Below, piece after piece: positions 40,803 to 49,985 of a stretch of DNA of 64,000 bases. The number at the start of each line of letters is the position of its first letter. The first letter of the stretch is position 1. Source of the stretch: HIMB114 sp052048155. Lineage in GTDB: Bacteria; Pseudomonadota; Alphaproteobacteria; Pelagibacterales; Pelagibacteraceae. Under the pieces are notes generated by a model. The model did not search any database and was not told where the DNA came from. It worked only from the letters and a program-made list of their open reading frames with translations. Both the position numbers and the translations under genes were made by a program. The stretch is from assembly GCF_052048155.1 (NCBI RefSeq), contig NZ_JBNAIK010000003.1:62001-126000 (forward strand), in the 5' to 3' direction.

Positions 40803-43090
40803 TTTTTACCTAGAACTTTTTCTGGCTTTTCAGATTTTGAGAATTTTTTATAATTAAAAATAATTTTTTCATCTTTAACATCAACTTTAACATGTCCTCC
40901 ATCTACTAATTTTCCATGTATAATTTCATCAGCTAAAGTTTTTTTAATATGCTCATCTATATACCTCGATATTGGTCGCGCTCCCATTGTTTGTGAATAG
41001 CCTTTTTCACATATTAAATCATTTGCAGTGTTAGACAGTTCAATCACAACATCTCTAGCATTTAATTGAGTCTCTAGCTCAAGAATAAACTTGCTGACAA
41101 TTTGCTTAATTATAGATTTATCAAGTCTGTTAAAACTAATTATTGAGTCTAATCTATTTCTAAATTCAGGACTAAAAACTTTATTTATTGTCTGTTGATC
41201 GATTTCGTTATTTTTTTTAGTTGAAAAACCAATTTGATCTTTTTCTAACTCTGCGGCACCAATGTTACTAGTTAAAATTAATATAACATTTCTAAAATCA
41301 ACATTTTTTCCATTTTGATCTTTTAATTTTCCATAATCCATAATTTGTAAAAGAATATTAAAAATATCAGGATGTGCCTTTTCAATTTCATCAATCAAAA
41401 GTACACAATATGGATTTTTTTCTATAGACTCTGAAAGTTGCCCGCCTTGATCAAAGCCAACATAACCAGGAGGTGAGCCTATTAATTTAGAAATGGTATG
41501 TTTCTCACTAAATTCAGACATATCAAATCTAACAAGTTCGACCCCTAAAGTTTTTGATAATTGTTTTGCTAATTCTGTTTTACCAACACCTGTTGGACCA
41601 TTAAACAAATAATTCCCTATAGTTTTTTCTGGATTTCTTAAGCCAGATCTAGATAGTTTAATTGATGAGCAAAGTGCGTCGACTGCATGATCTTGTCCAT
41701 ATATTAACCTTTTTAAATTTTTATCTAAATCTTTAAGATAATACCTATCGTTAGCGGTAATACTTTTTTCTGGTATTTTTGTTATTTTGGCAACAACTTG
41801 CTCTACATCACTTTCGTCTAAAATTTCTTTTCTATCTTTGTTTTCTTTTAAATTTTCAAACGCGCCCAGTTCATCTAAAATATCAATTGATTTATCGGGA
41901 AGTCTTTTGTTTCCAATATATTTAGCTGATAAATCAACAGAAGCTTTAATAGCATCATCACTGTATTTTACTTTGTGATATTCCTCATATTTATCCCTTA
42001 AACCAAACATAATTTTATAAGCTTCATCAATAGTTGGTTCAGAAACATCAATTTTTTGAAATCTTCTTTGCAGAGCTCTATCTTTTTCAAAATTTGACCT
42101 ATATTCCGTAAAAGTAGTTGAGCCAATACATTTGATTTTTCCAGATTGCAAAGCCGGCTTAAGCATATTTGCTGCATCCATTGAGTTACCAGTTGTTGTA
42201 CCAGCTCCTACAAGCGTATGAATCTCGTCTATAAAAAGAATGTAATTATCATTTTTTTCAATTTCATTAATAATTGTTTTTAGGCGCTCTTCAAAATCAC
42301 CCCTATATCTCGTTCCTGCTAGTAATGATCCAAGATCAAGTGAAAATATCACAGAATCTTTTAATGGTTCTGGAACATTTTTATTAAAAATTCTTTTAGC
42401 TAAGCCTTCAACAATTGCTGTTTTGCCAACACCAGGATCGCCAACTAATAATGGGTTATTCTTGGTTCTTCTGCATAAGATTTGAGCCATACGACTCACT
42501 TCATCATCTCTACCGATCAAAGTATCAATTTTATTGGCTGAAGCCTTTAGATTTAAATTTACGCAAAAATTATCTAGCGCAGTTCGTTCATTTGTCTTTT
42601 GTCCAATTTTTTGATCTGTCTCTAAATTTTCCGTATATGAAAAATTCTCTATTTTGGTAATTCCATGAGATATAAAATTAACGACATCGTATCTGGTAAC
42701 TTCTTGCTCTTGTAAAAAATAAGTTGCGTGACTTTCTCTTTCAGCAAATAATGAAACTAAAATGTTTGCTCCTGTTACTTCAGATTTACCTGAAGATTGA
42801 ACGTGTACTATCGATCTTTGAATAACTCTTTGAAAACCAGCAGTGGGTTGAGGATCTGAAATTTTTTCAGAGTTAACTATGTTATCTAATTCATGATCAA
42901 TATAATGTTCCAAATTTTCTCTTAATAAACCTATATCAACGCTGCAAGCTTTCATTACATTTTGAGCATCTTCTTCATCCATTAATGAAAACAAAAGATG
43001 CTCCAATGTTACATACTGATGATTTTTTTCAGTAGCTAAGGCAAATGCATTTGAAATTGATTTTTCTAAAGATTTTGTAAAAGTTGCCAT
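40799..43090 (-). CDS. clpA: ATP-dependent Clp protease ATP-binding subunit ClpA
   Basis: Hsp100 unfoldase that feeds proteins to ClpP. The N-terminal Clp repeat domain (1-145) begins SLEKSISNAFALATEKNHQYV. The first AAA+ module has Walker A GDPGVGKT (about 216-223) and the second GPTGVGKT (about 496-503), followed by SEFSEKHTISKLIGSPPGYV and the ClpP-contacting IGF loop (KDQIGFSTKK). Length 763 is normal for ClpA, and ClpB is excluded by the missing middle domain. clpS lies immediately upstream, sharing one base. Confidence 0.96.
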   Translation of the reverse strand: MATFTKSLEKSISNAFALATEKNHQYVTLEHLLFSLMDEEDAQNVMKACSVDIGLLRENLEHYIDHELDNIVNSEKISDPQPTAGFQRVIQRSIVHVQSSGKSEVTGANILVSLFAERESHATYFLQEQEVTRYDVVNFISHGITKIENFSYTENLETDQKIGQKTNERTALDNFCVNLNLKASANKIDTLIGRDDEVSRMAQILCRRTKNNPLLVGDPGVGKTAIVEGLAKRIFNKNVPEPLKDSVIFSLDLGSLLAGTRYRGDFEERLKTIINEIEKNDNYILFIDEIHTLVGAGTTTGNSMDAANMLKPALQSGKIKCIGSTTFTEYRSNFEKDRALQRRFQKIDVSEPTIDEAYKIMFGLRDKYEEYHKVKYSDDAIKASVDLSAKYIGNKRLPDKSIDILDELGAFENLKENKDRKEILDESDVEQVVAKITKIPEKSITANDRYYLKDLDKNLKRLIYGQDHAVDALCSSIKLSRSGLRNPEKTIGNYLFNGPTGVGKTELAKQLSKTLGVELVRFDMSEFSEKHTISKLIGSPPGYVGFDQGGQLSESIEKNPYCVLLIDEIEKAHPDIFNILLQIMDYGKLKDQNGKNVDFRNVILILTSNIGAAELEKDQIGFSTKKNNEIDQQTINKVFSPEFRNRLDSIISFNRLDKSIIKQIVSKFILELETQLNARDVVIELSNTANDLICEKGYSQTMGARPISRYIDEHIKKTLADEIIHGKLVDGGHVKVDVKDEKIIFNYKKFSKSEKPEKVLGKN

Positions 43091-43392
43091 TATTCTTTAA
43101 CAATACATTTCAAAGGTTGTTTATTTATTTTTGAAAAGTTATGAATCTTGTTTTGAATCGTAACCGCAACATCTTTAGGGAAAACACCGCAAATTGCAGA
43201 TCCTTCATTGTGAATTTTAAGCATTAAAAAATTTGCTTCATGATTTGATTTATTTAAAAACATTACTAAAATCTTAACAACAAAATCCATTGTTGTAAAA
43301 TCATCGTTTAGAAGAATTAATTTGAAAAATTTAGGTTTCTTGGTTTGTTCTTTAAATTCAAGTTGACTAAGTTTATCGAGCTTTTTTTTCAT
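43090..43392 (-). CDS. clpS: ATP-dependent Clp protease adaptor ClpS
   Basis: N-end rule adaptor that brings proteins with destabilising N-termini to ClpA. The 100-residue protein has the ClpS core FFKLILLNDDFTTMDFVV (as KLILLNDDFTTMDFVVKIL, with the acidic NDD pocket residues), and HNEGSAICGVFPKDVA where the substrate-pocket histidine and valine-like residues lie. It overlaps clpA by one base and the ugd gene by 20 nt, so it is read together with both. Confidence 0.94.
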   Translation of the reverse strand: MKKKLDKLSQLEFKEQTKKPKFFKLILLNDDFTTMDFVVKILVMFLNKSNHEANFLMLKIHNEGSAICGVFPKDVAVTIQNKIHNFSKINKQPLKCIVKE

Positions 43393-44683
43393 TCACAGGT
43401 CTGCCGATTGAATAATAATTAATTTTTTTATTTAAAAAACTATCTGGCTGATATAAATTCCTCATGTCAAAAATTTTTATCTTTTTAGATTTAGCTTTTT
43501 TAAAATTTAACGATCTAAACTCATCCCACTCAGTGTGTATTACTATTAAGTCATTTTGATTTAAAATTTCTTCAGAACTTTTTAAAAATTTTATTTTTTT
43601 TAATTCTTTTTTTTCACCAGTTGGATCATAATACGAAATCTTAACCCCTTTATTTAAAAGTTTAGGAAAAATTTTTAAACATTGAGTATCTCTCATGTCA
43701 TCTGTATTTGCTTTAAAAGTAACACCTAAAAAACCAACTTTTTTTCCTTTGGGATTACCTAATATTTTTAATATTTGATCAGCAAGTTTTGATTTTCTTT
43801 TTTCATTACTTTTTATTACAGATTTAACAACTGACATATCCGTTTTAAATTTGTCTCCAATTTTAGTAAGGGCTTTAGTATCTTTTGGAAAACAAGAGCC
43901 GCCATAAGCAGGGCCAGCCCTTAAAAACCTAGGCCCTATCCTTGCGTCTGTTCCAATACCAATGGCAATATCTTCAACATTAGAGCCAACCTGTTCACAA
44001 AGATTTGCTATTTCATTAATGAATGTAATCTTGGTAGCCAGGAATGCATTAGCTGCATATTTAATTAATTCTGAACTCCTTCTAGTTGTTACTATAAATT
44101 TTGCACCTTTTTTAATAATTGGCTCATAAAGTTTTTCCAATATTGGTTTTGTTTTTGATAAATTATTTGATCCAATGACAACTCGATCAGCATATCTAAA
44201 GTCCCGTATAGCCTCACCTTCACGTAAAAACTCTGGATTAGAAACTACATCAAATTTTGAAGATGAATTATTTTTTTTAATAATTTTTTCAACTTCATCT
44301 CCAGTACAAACTGGGACGGTAGATTTTGTAATAATTATTTTATACTTATTTATATTTTTAGAAATAACATTTGCTACTGCATAAACATTTTTCAAATCTG
44401 CGGAGACTCCGTCTTTGGCTGTAGGTGTTCCCACTGCAATGAATATTATATCTGAGTCTTTAATTGCTCTAGCTATGTCAGTTGTAAAAGATAATCTTTT
44501 TGATTTGTAATTTCTTATTACCAGCTCATCAAGACCAGGTTCAAAAATTGGAATAATTCCTTTTTTTAAATTATCTATTTTTTTTTGGTCATTATCTACA
44601 CATATTACCTTGTTACCAAAATCAGAGAAAAGCACACCAGAAACAAGGCCAACATAACCAGTACCTATAAAACAAATTTTCAT
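43373..44683 (-). CDS. ugd: UDP-glucose 6-dehydrogenase
   Basis: Oxidises UDP-glucose to UDP-glucuronate for polysaccharide synthesis. The N-terminal Rossmann domain starts with MKICFIGTGYVGLVSGVLFS, followed by FIAVGTPTAKDG. The catalytic cysteine is in AGPAYGGSCFPKDTKAL (about 262-268), and the C-terminal UDP-binding domain has VGFLGVTFKANTDDMRDT. Length 436 is normal. The galU gene ends within its start codon (ATGA overlap), so substrate and product enzymes are coupled. The end overlaps clpS by 20 nt. Confidence 0.95.
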   Translation of the reverse strand: MKICFIGTGYVGLVSGVLFSDFGNKVICVDNDQKKIDNLKKGIIPIFEPGLDELVIRNYKSKRLSFTTDIARAIKDSDIIFIAVGTPTAKDGVSADLKNVYAVANVISKNINKYKIIITKSTVPVCTGDEVEKIIKKNNSSSKFDVVSNPEFLREGEAIRDFRYADRVVIGSNNLSKTKPILEKLYEPIIKKGAKFIVTTRRSSELIKYAANAFLATKITFINEIANLCEQVGSNVEDIAIGIGTDARIGPRFLRAGPAYGGSCFPKDTKALTKIGDKFKTDMSVVKSVIKSNEKRKSKLADQILKILGNPKGKKVGFLGVTFKANTDDMRDTQCLKIFPKLLNKGVKISYYDPTGEKKELKKIKFLKSSEEILNQNDLIVIHTEWDEFRSLNFKKAKSKKIKIFDMRNLYQPDSFLNKKINYYSIGRPVNEKKAR

Positions 44684-45477
44684 TTTTTATTTATTTCTTT
44701 AAATGAATTTATATACCCATTTATAGTTCCACAGTCTAAATATTTACCTTTAAATTTGCATCCATAAAAATTTTCATGAAAAAGCATTGCGTTCATTGCG
44801 TCTGTAATTTGAATTTCTCCTAATTTACCACTTTTTTGTTTACCCAAGTAATTAAAAATAGATTTATTCAAAATATATCTCCCTATAATTGCAAACTGAG
44901 ATGGTGAGTTTTTTACTGAAGGCTTTTCTACCATTTTATTAATTTTTAAATTTTTAAATTCATCAAACCCTACTATACCATATCGCTTAACATCCTTTTT
45001 AATCACTTTTCTTATTGCAATAACTGAAGAATTTGTTTTTTTATTTATGGCAATAAGTTCTTTAGAAGAATTCTTACCATTTATAATGTCATCCGGGAGT
45101 AATAGTAAAAAATGCTTTGATTTAATTAATTTTTTTGCACACAATACGGCATGGCCTAATCCTTTGGGTTTGTCCTGGTAAACAAATTTAATTTTTGAAG
45201 ATATTTTATTTAAATTTTTTAAAGACTTTAAAAGCTCAGGTTTATTTTTAACTTTTTTTTCAAGAACGATATCTTTTTTAAAGTAATCTTTTATTGATTT
45301 TTTTTTTTTTGAAATCACTAAAATAACTTCATTAATACCTGCGTCAAAACATTCATCTAAAATATTTTCAAGAATTGATTTATTCCCTAGCGGCCAAAAT
45401 TCTTTTGGAAAAGCTTTGGTCAAGGGAAGCATCCTTGTACCTAAACCGGCAAGTGGTATAATTGCTTGTTTAATCAT
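44680..45477 (-). CDS. galU: UTP-glucose-1-phosphate uridylyltransferase
   Basis: Makes UDP-glucose, the substrate of the ugd product downstream. The nucleotidyltransferase signature is AIIPLAGLGTRMLPLTKAFP near the N-terminus, followed by KEFWPLGNKSILENILDE. Later blocks are LLLPDDIING, GRYILNKSIF and the final KGKYLDCGTINGYINS. Length 265 is slightly short of the usual 290. The gene is divergent from panC with a gap of only 14 nt, so each promoter must lie inside the other gene. Confidence 0.95.
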   Translation of the reverse strand: MIKQAIIPLAGLGTRMLPLTKAFPKEFWPLGNKSILENILDECFDAGINEVILVISKKKKSIKDYFKKDIVLEKKVKNKPELLKSLKNLNKISSKIKFVYQDKPKGLGHAVLCAKKLIKSKHFLLLLPDDIINGKNSSKELIAINKKTNSSVIAIRKVIKKDVKRYGIVGFDEFKNLKINKMVEKPSVKNSPSQFAIIGRYILNKSIFNYLGKQKSGKLGEIQITDAMNAMLFHENFYGCKFKGKYLDCGTINGYINSFKEINKK

Positions 45478-45491
45478 TGTTAAAACTTTAA

Positions 45492-46295
45492 ATGAAAATT
45501 ATAAGAAAATCCAAAGAAATCAATTTACTTTTTAAGAATATCAAGAAATCTGGTTTTGTTCCTACAATGGGCTCTTTACACAAAGGTCATGAGTATTTAA
45601 TAAAAAAATCTATCACAGAAAACAAGGTAACAGTTGTAAGTATTTTTTTAAATCCAAAACAATTTAATAATAAGAATGATTTAAAAAAATATCCAAAAAA
45701 AATTAATGATGATATCCGTATTTGTAAAAAGCTTAAGGTAAACTACTTATTCATTCCATCTTTTCATGAAATTTACTCCTGGAAGTCAAAAAAAAGAAAA
45801 TATCCAAAAATAAATAAAATTATGGAACACAAATATAGAAAACGACATTTTAAAGGTGTTCTGCAAGTTATTGAAAAGCTTACTGATATTGTGCCTTCTT
45901 CAAAAATGTATTTAGGAGAGAAGGATTTTCAACAATTAAAAATTATAAAAGACTTTATATTTCTTAATAAAATCAAAACTAAAATAATTAACTGCAAAAC
46001 TATAAGAGATAGTAACGGATTAGCTTTATCATCCAGAAATCAATTACTTAATAAAGCAAATAAAAAAAAGGCTGTATTAATTATTAATTTTGTAAAAAAA
46101 ATTAAAAAAAAGAAAAGTAAAAAAAATAATATTTTAAAAGATATAAAAGAAAATTTTAAAAAAAATAAAATTAAATATGATTATGTTGAAAATATAAATT
46201 TAAAGACTTTCAAAATTACAAATAAAATTAATAATCAATCAAGATTATTTGTTGCATTCTATTTAGGAAAGGTGAGGTTGATAGATAATATTTAA
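45492..46295 (+). CDS. panC: Pantothenate synthetase
   Basis: Joins pantoate and beta-alanine with ATP to give pantothenate (precursor of CoA). The ATP-binding HIGH-like motif is PTMGSLHKGHEYLIK near residue 24. The pantoate site is seen in FLNPKQFNNKNDLKKYPK, and YLGEKDFQQLKIIKDF plus RDSNGLALSSRNQLL complete the fold. Length 267 is normal; lysine content is very high, as in other genes here. Its end converges with mgtE by 4 nt. panB is not in the window. Confidence 0.95.
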   Translation: MKIIRKSKEINLLFKNIKKSGFVPTMGSLHKGHEYLIKKSITENKVTVVSIFLNPKQFNNKNDLKKYPKKINDDIRICKKLKVNYLFIPSFHEIYSWKSKKRKYPKINKIMEHKYRKRHFKGVLQVIEKLTDIVPSSKMYLGEKDFQQLKIIKDFIFLNKIKTKIINCKTIRDSNGLALSSRNQLLNKANKKKAVLIINFVKKIKKKKSKKNNILKDIKENFKKNKIKYDYVENINLKTFKITNKINNQSRLFVAFYLGKVRLIDNI

Positions 46296-47668
46296 ATACC
46301 AAGTATTATCCCAGCTAAACCTAAAAAAGATACAAATCCAACAACATCGGTAACAGTCGTAACAAAAACTGTTGATGCTATTGCGGGATCAATTTTAAAC
46401 TTATCTAATATAACAGGGATCGCTATTCCAGATAATCCAGCACAAGCCATATTAATTACCATTGAAACAGCAATTAAAATTGAAAGTTTAATTTCGTAAA
46501 ACCAAAAATAGACAAATAAACCTGAAATTAAAGAAAACAAAATACCATTTAAAAAACCTACGCTAAATTCTTTTCCAATTATTTTAAATAAGTTTTCTGC
46601 GGTAAGCTCTTTTGTTGCTATTAATCTTACAGTTACAGTTAATGTTTGAGTTGCAGCATTGCCTCCCATGGATGCTACGATTGGCATCAAAACAGCTAAG
46701 GCGACTACTTTTTGAATATTGCCATCAAATAAACCAATGACATATGATGCGATTACAGCGGTAAATAAATTTATTAATAACCATACAAATCTTTTTTTCG
46801 TAATTTTTACTGCATTATCAGTAATAGCTTCATCTTGTACACCTGCTAATTTTAAGGCATCTTCTTCGGCTTCTTCTTTTAATACTGTTAAAATATCATC
46901 GGCAGTAATCATACCAATAAGTTTATTATTTTTATCAACTACACCAGCTGAAATTAAATTATATTGCTCAAATAAGTAACCAACTTGCTCTTTATCCCAA
47001 TCTCCATAAATAAGCATTTGAGTTTCATCCATAATATCCCTCATCTTTGTAGACCTTGGATTTCTTAAAACTCTTGATGAGGGAACTGAGCCTAATGGTC
47101 GTTTTATATCATCAACAATAAATATTTGTAAAAATTCTTTAGGTAAATCATCGGTTTCTCTTAAGTAATCTATTGTTTCTCCAACTGTCCACTCGGGCGA
47201 GACAGAACAATACTCTGTTTGCATTATTCTAGCAGCAGAGTCTTCGGGATAAGCTTTTAATACTTCTTCTAAAAGTTTTTTGTCTTGTAATGGAATTTTT
47301 TCATATACATCAATCTTTTTTTCTTCATCTAAATTTGAAACAATTTGCAAGGCATCATCTGACTCCAATTGATTAACAATTTCTGCCACATTATCCGAAG
47401 GTAATTGATTTAAAATATCTTTTTGTAGAGTGTTGTTTAACTCTTTTACAGTATCAGGTCTTAAGTCTAACGCTTCAAGTAACAATAAATTAAAACGAGC
47501 TTTTTCTGGAAGATTCGATAAGACTTCTGCAGCATCTGAAGGGTGCAATGCATGTAAAGCATTATTGATCTCGACTACCCTTTTTTCATTAATTAGGCCA
47601 ACTAAATTATCAATAAGTTCTTTAGTGACTTCAAATGTCTTTTTTTCTATAGTTTGTTCGTTTGACAT
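46292..47668 (-). CDS. mgtE: Magnesium transporter MgtE
   Basis: Mg2+ channel of the inner membrane. The cytoplasmic N domain (about 20-130) is rich in helical repeats with ALHPSDAAEVLSNLP, followed by two CBS domains (about 135-255, with SVPSSRVLRNPRS and VDKNNKLIGMITADD). Five membrane helices occupy about 285-458, with the pore motifs MPIVASMGGNAATQTLTVTV and VINMACAGLSGIAIP. The ATG at 47666-47668 gives 458 residues; a start seven codons upstream would leave only 8 nt to lipB. No Mg2+ riboswitch fits in the 29-nt gap to lipB. Confidence 0.94.
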   Translation of the reverse strand: MSNEQTIEKKTFEVTKELIDNLVGLINEKRVVEINNALHALHPSDAAEVLSNLPEKARFNLLLLEALDLRPDTVKELNNTLQKDILNQLPSDNVAEIVNQLESDDALQIVSNLDEEKKIDVYEKIPLQDKKLLEEVLKAYPEDSAARIMQTEYCSVSPEWTVGETIDYLRETDDLPKEFLQIFIVDDIKRPLGSVPSSRVLRNPRSTKMRDIMDETQMLIYGDWDKEQVGYLFEQYNLISAGVVDKNNKLIGMITADDILTVLKEEAEEDALKLAGVQDEAITDNAVKITKKRFVWLLINLFTAVIASYVIGLFDGNIQKVVALAVLMPIVASMGGNAATQTLTVTVRLIATKELTAENLFKIIGKEFSVGFLNGILFSLISGLFVYFWFYEIKLSILIAVSMVINMACAGLSGIAIPVILDKFKIDPAIASTVFVTTVTDVVGFVSFLGLAGIILGI

Positions 47669-47697
47669 AATAATAAATACTTTTAACAAATCTTTTT

Positions 47698-48327
47698 ATG
47701 AAACTCGAAATAAAAATAAGCCAAAAACCTGTGGAATATCAGGATGCAATTGAATTATTAGAAGAACGAGTCAAAAAAATACAAAATAAAGAATCAAATA
47801 ATCTTCTGTGGATTCTAGAACATCCAAATTTATATAGTGCTGGAACTTCTGCAAAAGATAATGACTTATTGAATAAAAATAAATTTCCAATTTACAAAAC
47901 AAATAGAGGTGGACAATGGACGTTTCATGGTGATGGACAAAAAGTAATATATTTTGCAATTGATTTAAATTCAAAAAAAAATATTAAAAATTTTGTAAGA
48001 AATATTGAGACTGTAATAATCGGGATCTTAGATAATTATAAAATCAAATCTTTTAGTGACCCAAGTAACATTGGCATTTGGGTTAAAAATAAAAATAATT
48101 CTGAAAAAATTGCAGCCATTGGTATCAGGGTTAAAAAATGGATAGCATTTCATGGTTTTTCACTAAATGTAAATGTTAATAAAAAAGACTATAATGGAAT
48201 TATTCCATGTGGCATCAGGGATAAGGGAATTGCTAACATGACAGATTTTATAAATTTTTCAGAAATCATCGATTTAAATGATATAATAATTTCAGAATTT
48301 AAAAAAACTTTTCCAAACATGTTTTGA
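47698..48327 (+). CDS. lipB: Octanoyltransferase LipB
   Basis: Moves octanoate from acyl carrier protein to lipoyl domains, starting lipoate synthesis. The 209-residue protein has NRGGQWTFHGDGQKVIYFAI (69-88, with the family HGPGQ-like turn), Lys137 in KIAAIGIRVKKW and the catalytic Cys171 in GIIPCGIRDKG. These match the Lys-Cys dyad of the family. It is divergent from mgtE with a 29-nt gap, and its last 29 nt overlap the converging rluC gene. Confidence 0.94.
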   Translation: MKLEIKISQKPVEYQDAIELLEERVKKIQNKESNNLLWILEHPNLYSAGTSAKDNDLLNKNKFPIYKTNRGGQWTFHGDGQKVIYFAIDLNSKKNIKNFVRNIETVIIGILDNYKIKSFSDPSNIGIWVKNKNNSEKIAAIGIRVKKWIAFHGFSLNVNVNKKDYNGIIPCGIRDKGIANMTDFINFSEIIDLNDIIISEFKKTFPNMF

Positions 48328-49165
48328 AATTATCTGGAATAGTTGCCTTATATTTTTTGATCTTATTATTATATTCAAACTCTATTTCATAACTCAATAA
48401 ACATAGTTGAGTATTATTTTTTTTATCTCCATACTTTGAATCACCAACTACAGGATGGCCAATATCCGAAAATTGCTTTCTTATTTGATGTTTTCTTCCA
48501 GTTATCAAATCAATTTCCAGATAAGAAAAGTTATTTTTTTTTGATATTACTTCAAAATAAAGCTTAGACTCAATTTCTTTTCCATTTAACTTTTCTTTTG
48601 AATAAATTTCGCCTTTATTTTTTTTAATTTTTCCATTTATAATCACAAGATATTTTTTTTTCACCTCTCTTGATTTAAACATTTCAGAAAATTTTTTAGC
48701 GTAAAATCTATTTTTAGCTAGGAGCATCAAACCCGAGGTGTCTTTATCTAGTCTGTGAACTATATAGTAATTTTTTTTAGTTGAATTCAATATATCTATT
48801 ACATTCTGTTTAACTTTTGAGCCATCTTGAGAAGCATATCCATAAGGTTTATTTAATACACAATAATCTTCACACTCAAAGACAAAATTTTTTTTTAATT
48901 CATTGTAATCATTAATATTAAAAATTTGTTTTTTTTTATTAATTTTATTTTCAATTTTCAGTTCAGTAAAAATATTTACAATATCGTTTATTTCAAGTTT
49001 GAATAAATTTTTAACTTTTTTATTATTTACTGTAATATTTTTTTTTCTAAGATTTTTTTCAAATAAAGACTGAGGAATATTTGGAAATTGTTTTTTAAGA
49101 AATCTGTCTACTCTAGAACCTTCAAAATCTTTATTAATAACAAAAGATTTTAATGGTTTTTTCAT
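48299..49165 (-). CDS. Ribosomal large subunit pseudouridine synthase, RluC/RluD type
   Basis: Isomerises specific uridines of 23S rRNA to pseudouridine. An S4-like RNA-binding domain lies at about 15-70 (GSRVDRFLKKQFPN, LRKKNITVNNKKVK). The catalytic domain has LNKPYGYASQDG and the nucleophilic Asp140 in YIVHRLDKDTSGLMLLAKN, with EIDLITGRKHQIRKQFSDIG later. Which of the RluC or RluD positions it modifies cannot be told from sequence alone. Length 288 is a little short. It overlaps crcB by 4 nt and converges with lipB over 29 nt. Confidence 0.92.
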   Translation of the reverse strand: MKKPLKSFVINKDFEGSRVDRFLKKQFPNIPQSLFEKNLRKKNITVNNKKVKNLFKLEINDIVNIFTELKIENKINKKKQIFNINDYNELKKNFVFECEDYCVLNKPYGYASQDGSKVKQNVIDILNSTKKNYYIVHRLDKDTSGLMLLAKNRFYAKKFSEMFKSREVKKKYLVIINGKIKKNKGEIYSKEKLNGKEIESKLYFEVISKKNNFSYLEIDLITGRKHQIRKQFSDIGHPVVGDSKYGDKKNNTQLCLLSYEIEFEYNNKIKKYKATIPDNFKTCLEKFF

Positions 49166-49536
49166 ATTAAAATTTTAATTAATTTATAACCGACATAAAA
49201 TAAAATTAAACTAACTATAATTGATAAAAATAAGTAAATAAAAAGATTTAAATAATCTCCAGTTTTTAAAAAATTAAACACTTCGTACGTAAAAGCTGAA
49301 AAGGTTGTAAATCCACCTAAAAATCCAAAAACAATTACTGATCTAAATTCATTACTTAAAATTTGTTTTTCAAAAAGCGAAGCTACAATTCCAATAAAAA
49401 AAGAACCAATTAAGTTAACAAGAATTGTACCTATGGGAAAATTTAAATATATTAATTTTGGCGTTGATTGGATTAAAACAAATCTAGATAAACTTCCTAT
49501 TGCTCCAAATAAAGCAACAAGAAATAAGTTGCTCAT
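49162..49536 (-). CDS. crcB: Fluoride ion channel CrcB (Fluc)
   Basis: Small dimeric membrane channel that exports fluoride. The 124-residue protein has four hydrophobic helices and the Fluc motifs GAIGSLSRFVLIQ, GTILVNLIGSFFIGI and GFLGGFTTFSAFTYEV, which line the ion path. No fluoride riboswitch can fit, because the ATG shares one base with the end of rplQ. It is read as an extension of the ribosomal alpha operon and overlaps rluC by 4 nt. Confidence 0.93.
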   Translation of the reverse strand: MSNLFLVALFGAIGSLSRFVLIQSTPKLIYLNFPIGTILVNLIGSFFIGIVASLFEKQILSNEFRSVIVFGFLGGFTTFSAFTYEVFNFLKTGDYLNLFIYLFLSIIVSLILFYVGYKLIKILI

Positions 49537-49985
49537 TATTTTTTATCTTTTTTTACTTCTGCTTTTTCTTGATCTTTGTTTTCAACTTTTTTTTGTGATG
49601 GACCAGAATCTTGTCCTTTTGCATTAAAATCCTTGTCTACTAGTTCAATAAAAGCTTTAGGTGCGTTATCTCCGTATCTGTAACCAGATCTTACAACTCT
49701 TGAATAACCGCCATTTCTTTTTTCATATCTCTTTAAAAGTGTTGTAGTTATCTTTTTAACAATACTTTGGTCTTGAAGTTTAGAAATAAGTATTCTTTTA
49801 GAAGCAAGAGTATTCTTTTTTCCTAATGTAATAATTTTATCTATCGCTACTTTTAATTCTTTTGCTTTAGGTAAAGTTGTTTCAATTTGCTCATGTTTAA
49901 TTAATGCGTTAAGCATGTTTTTAATAAGAGCTTTTCTGTGTTCAGCAGTCCTATTAAGTTTTCTATGAGCAATTTTATGTCTCAT
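49536..49985 (-). CDS. rplQ: 50S ribosomal protein L17
   Basis: Large-subunit protein, last of the alpha operon. MRHKIAHRKLNRTAEHRKAL opens it as in the family; the conserved core includes RYEKRNGGYSRVVRSGYRYGD. The tail from about residue 125 is an extra Lys/Glu/Gln-rich stretch with no family counterpart. Its ATG follows the rpoA stop with no gap. Confidence 0.96.
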   Translation of the reverse strand: MRHKIAHRKLNRTAEHRKALIKNMLNALIKHEQIETTLPKAKELKVAIDKIITLGKKNTLASKRILISKLQDQSIVKKITTTLLKRYEKRNGGYSRVVRSGYRYGDNAPKAFIELVDKDFNAKGQDSGPSQKKVENKDQEKAEVKKDKK

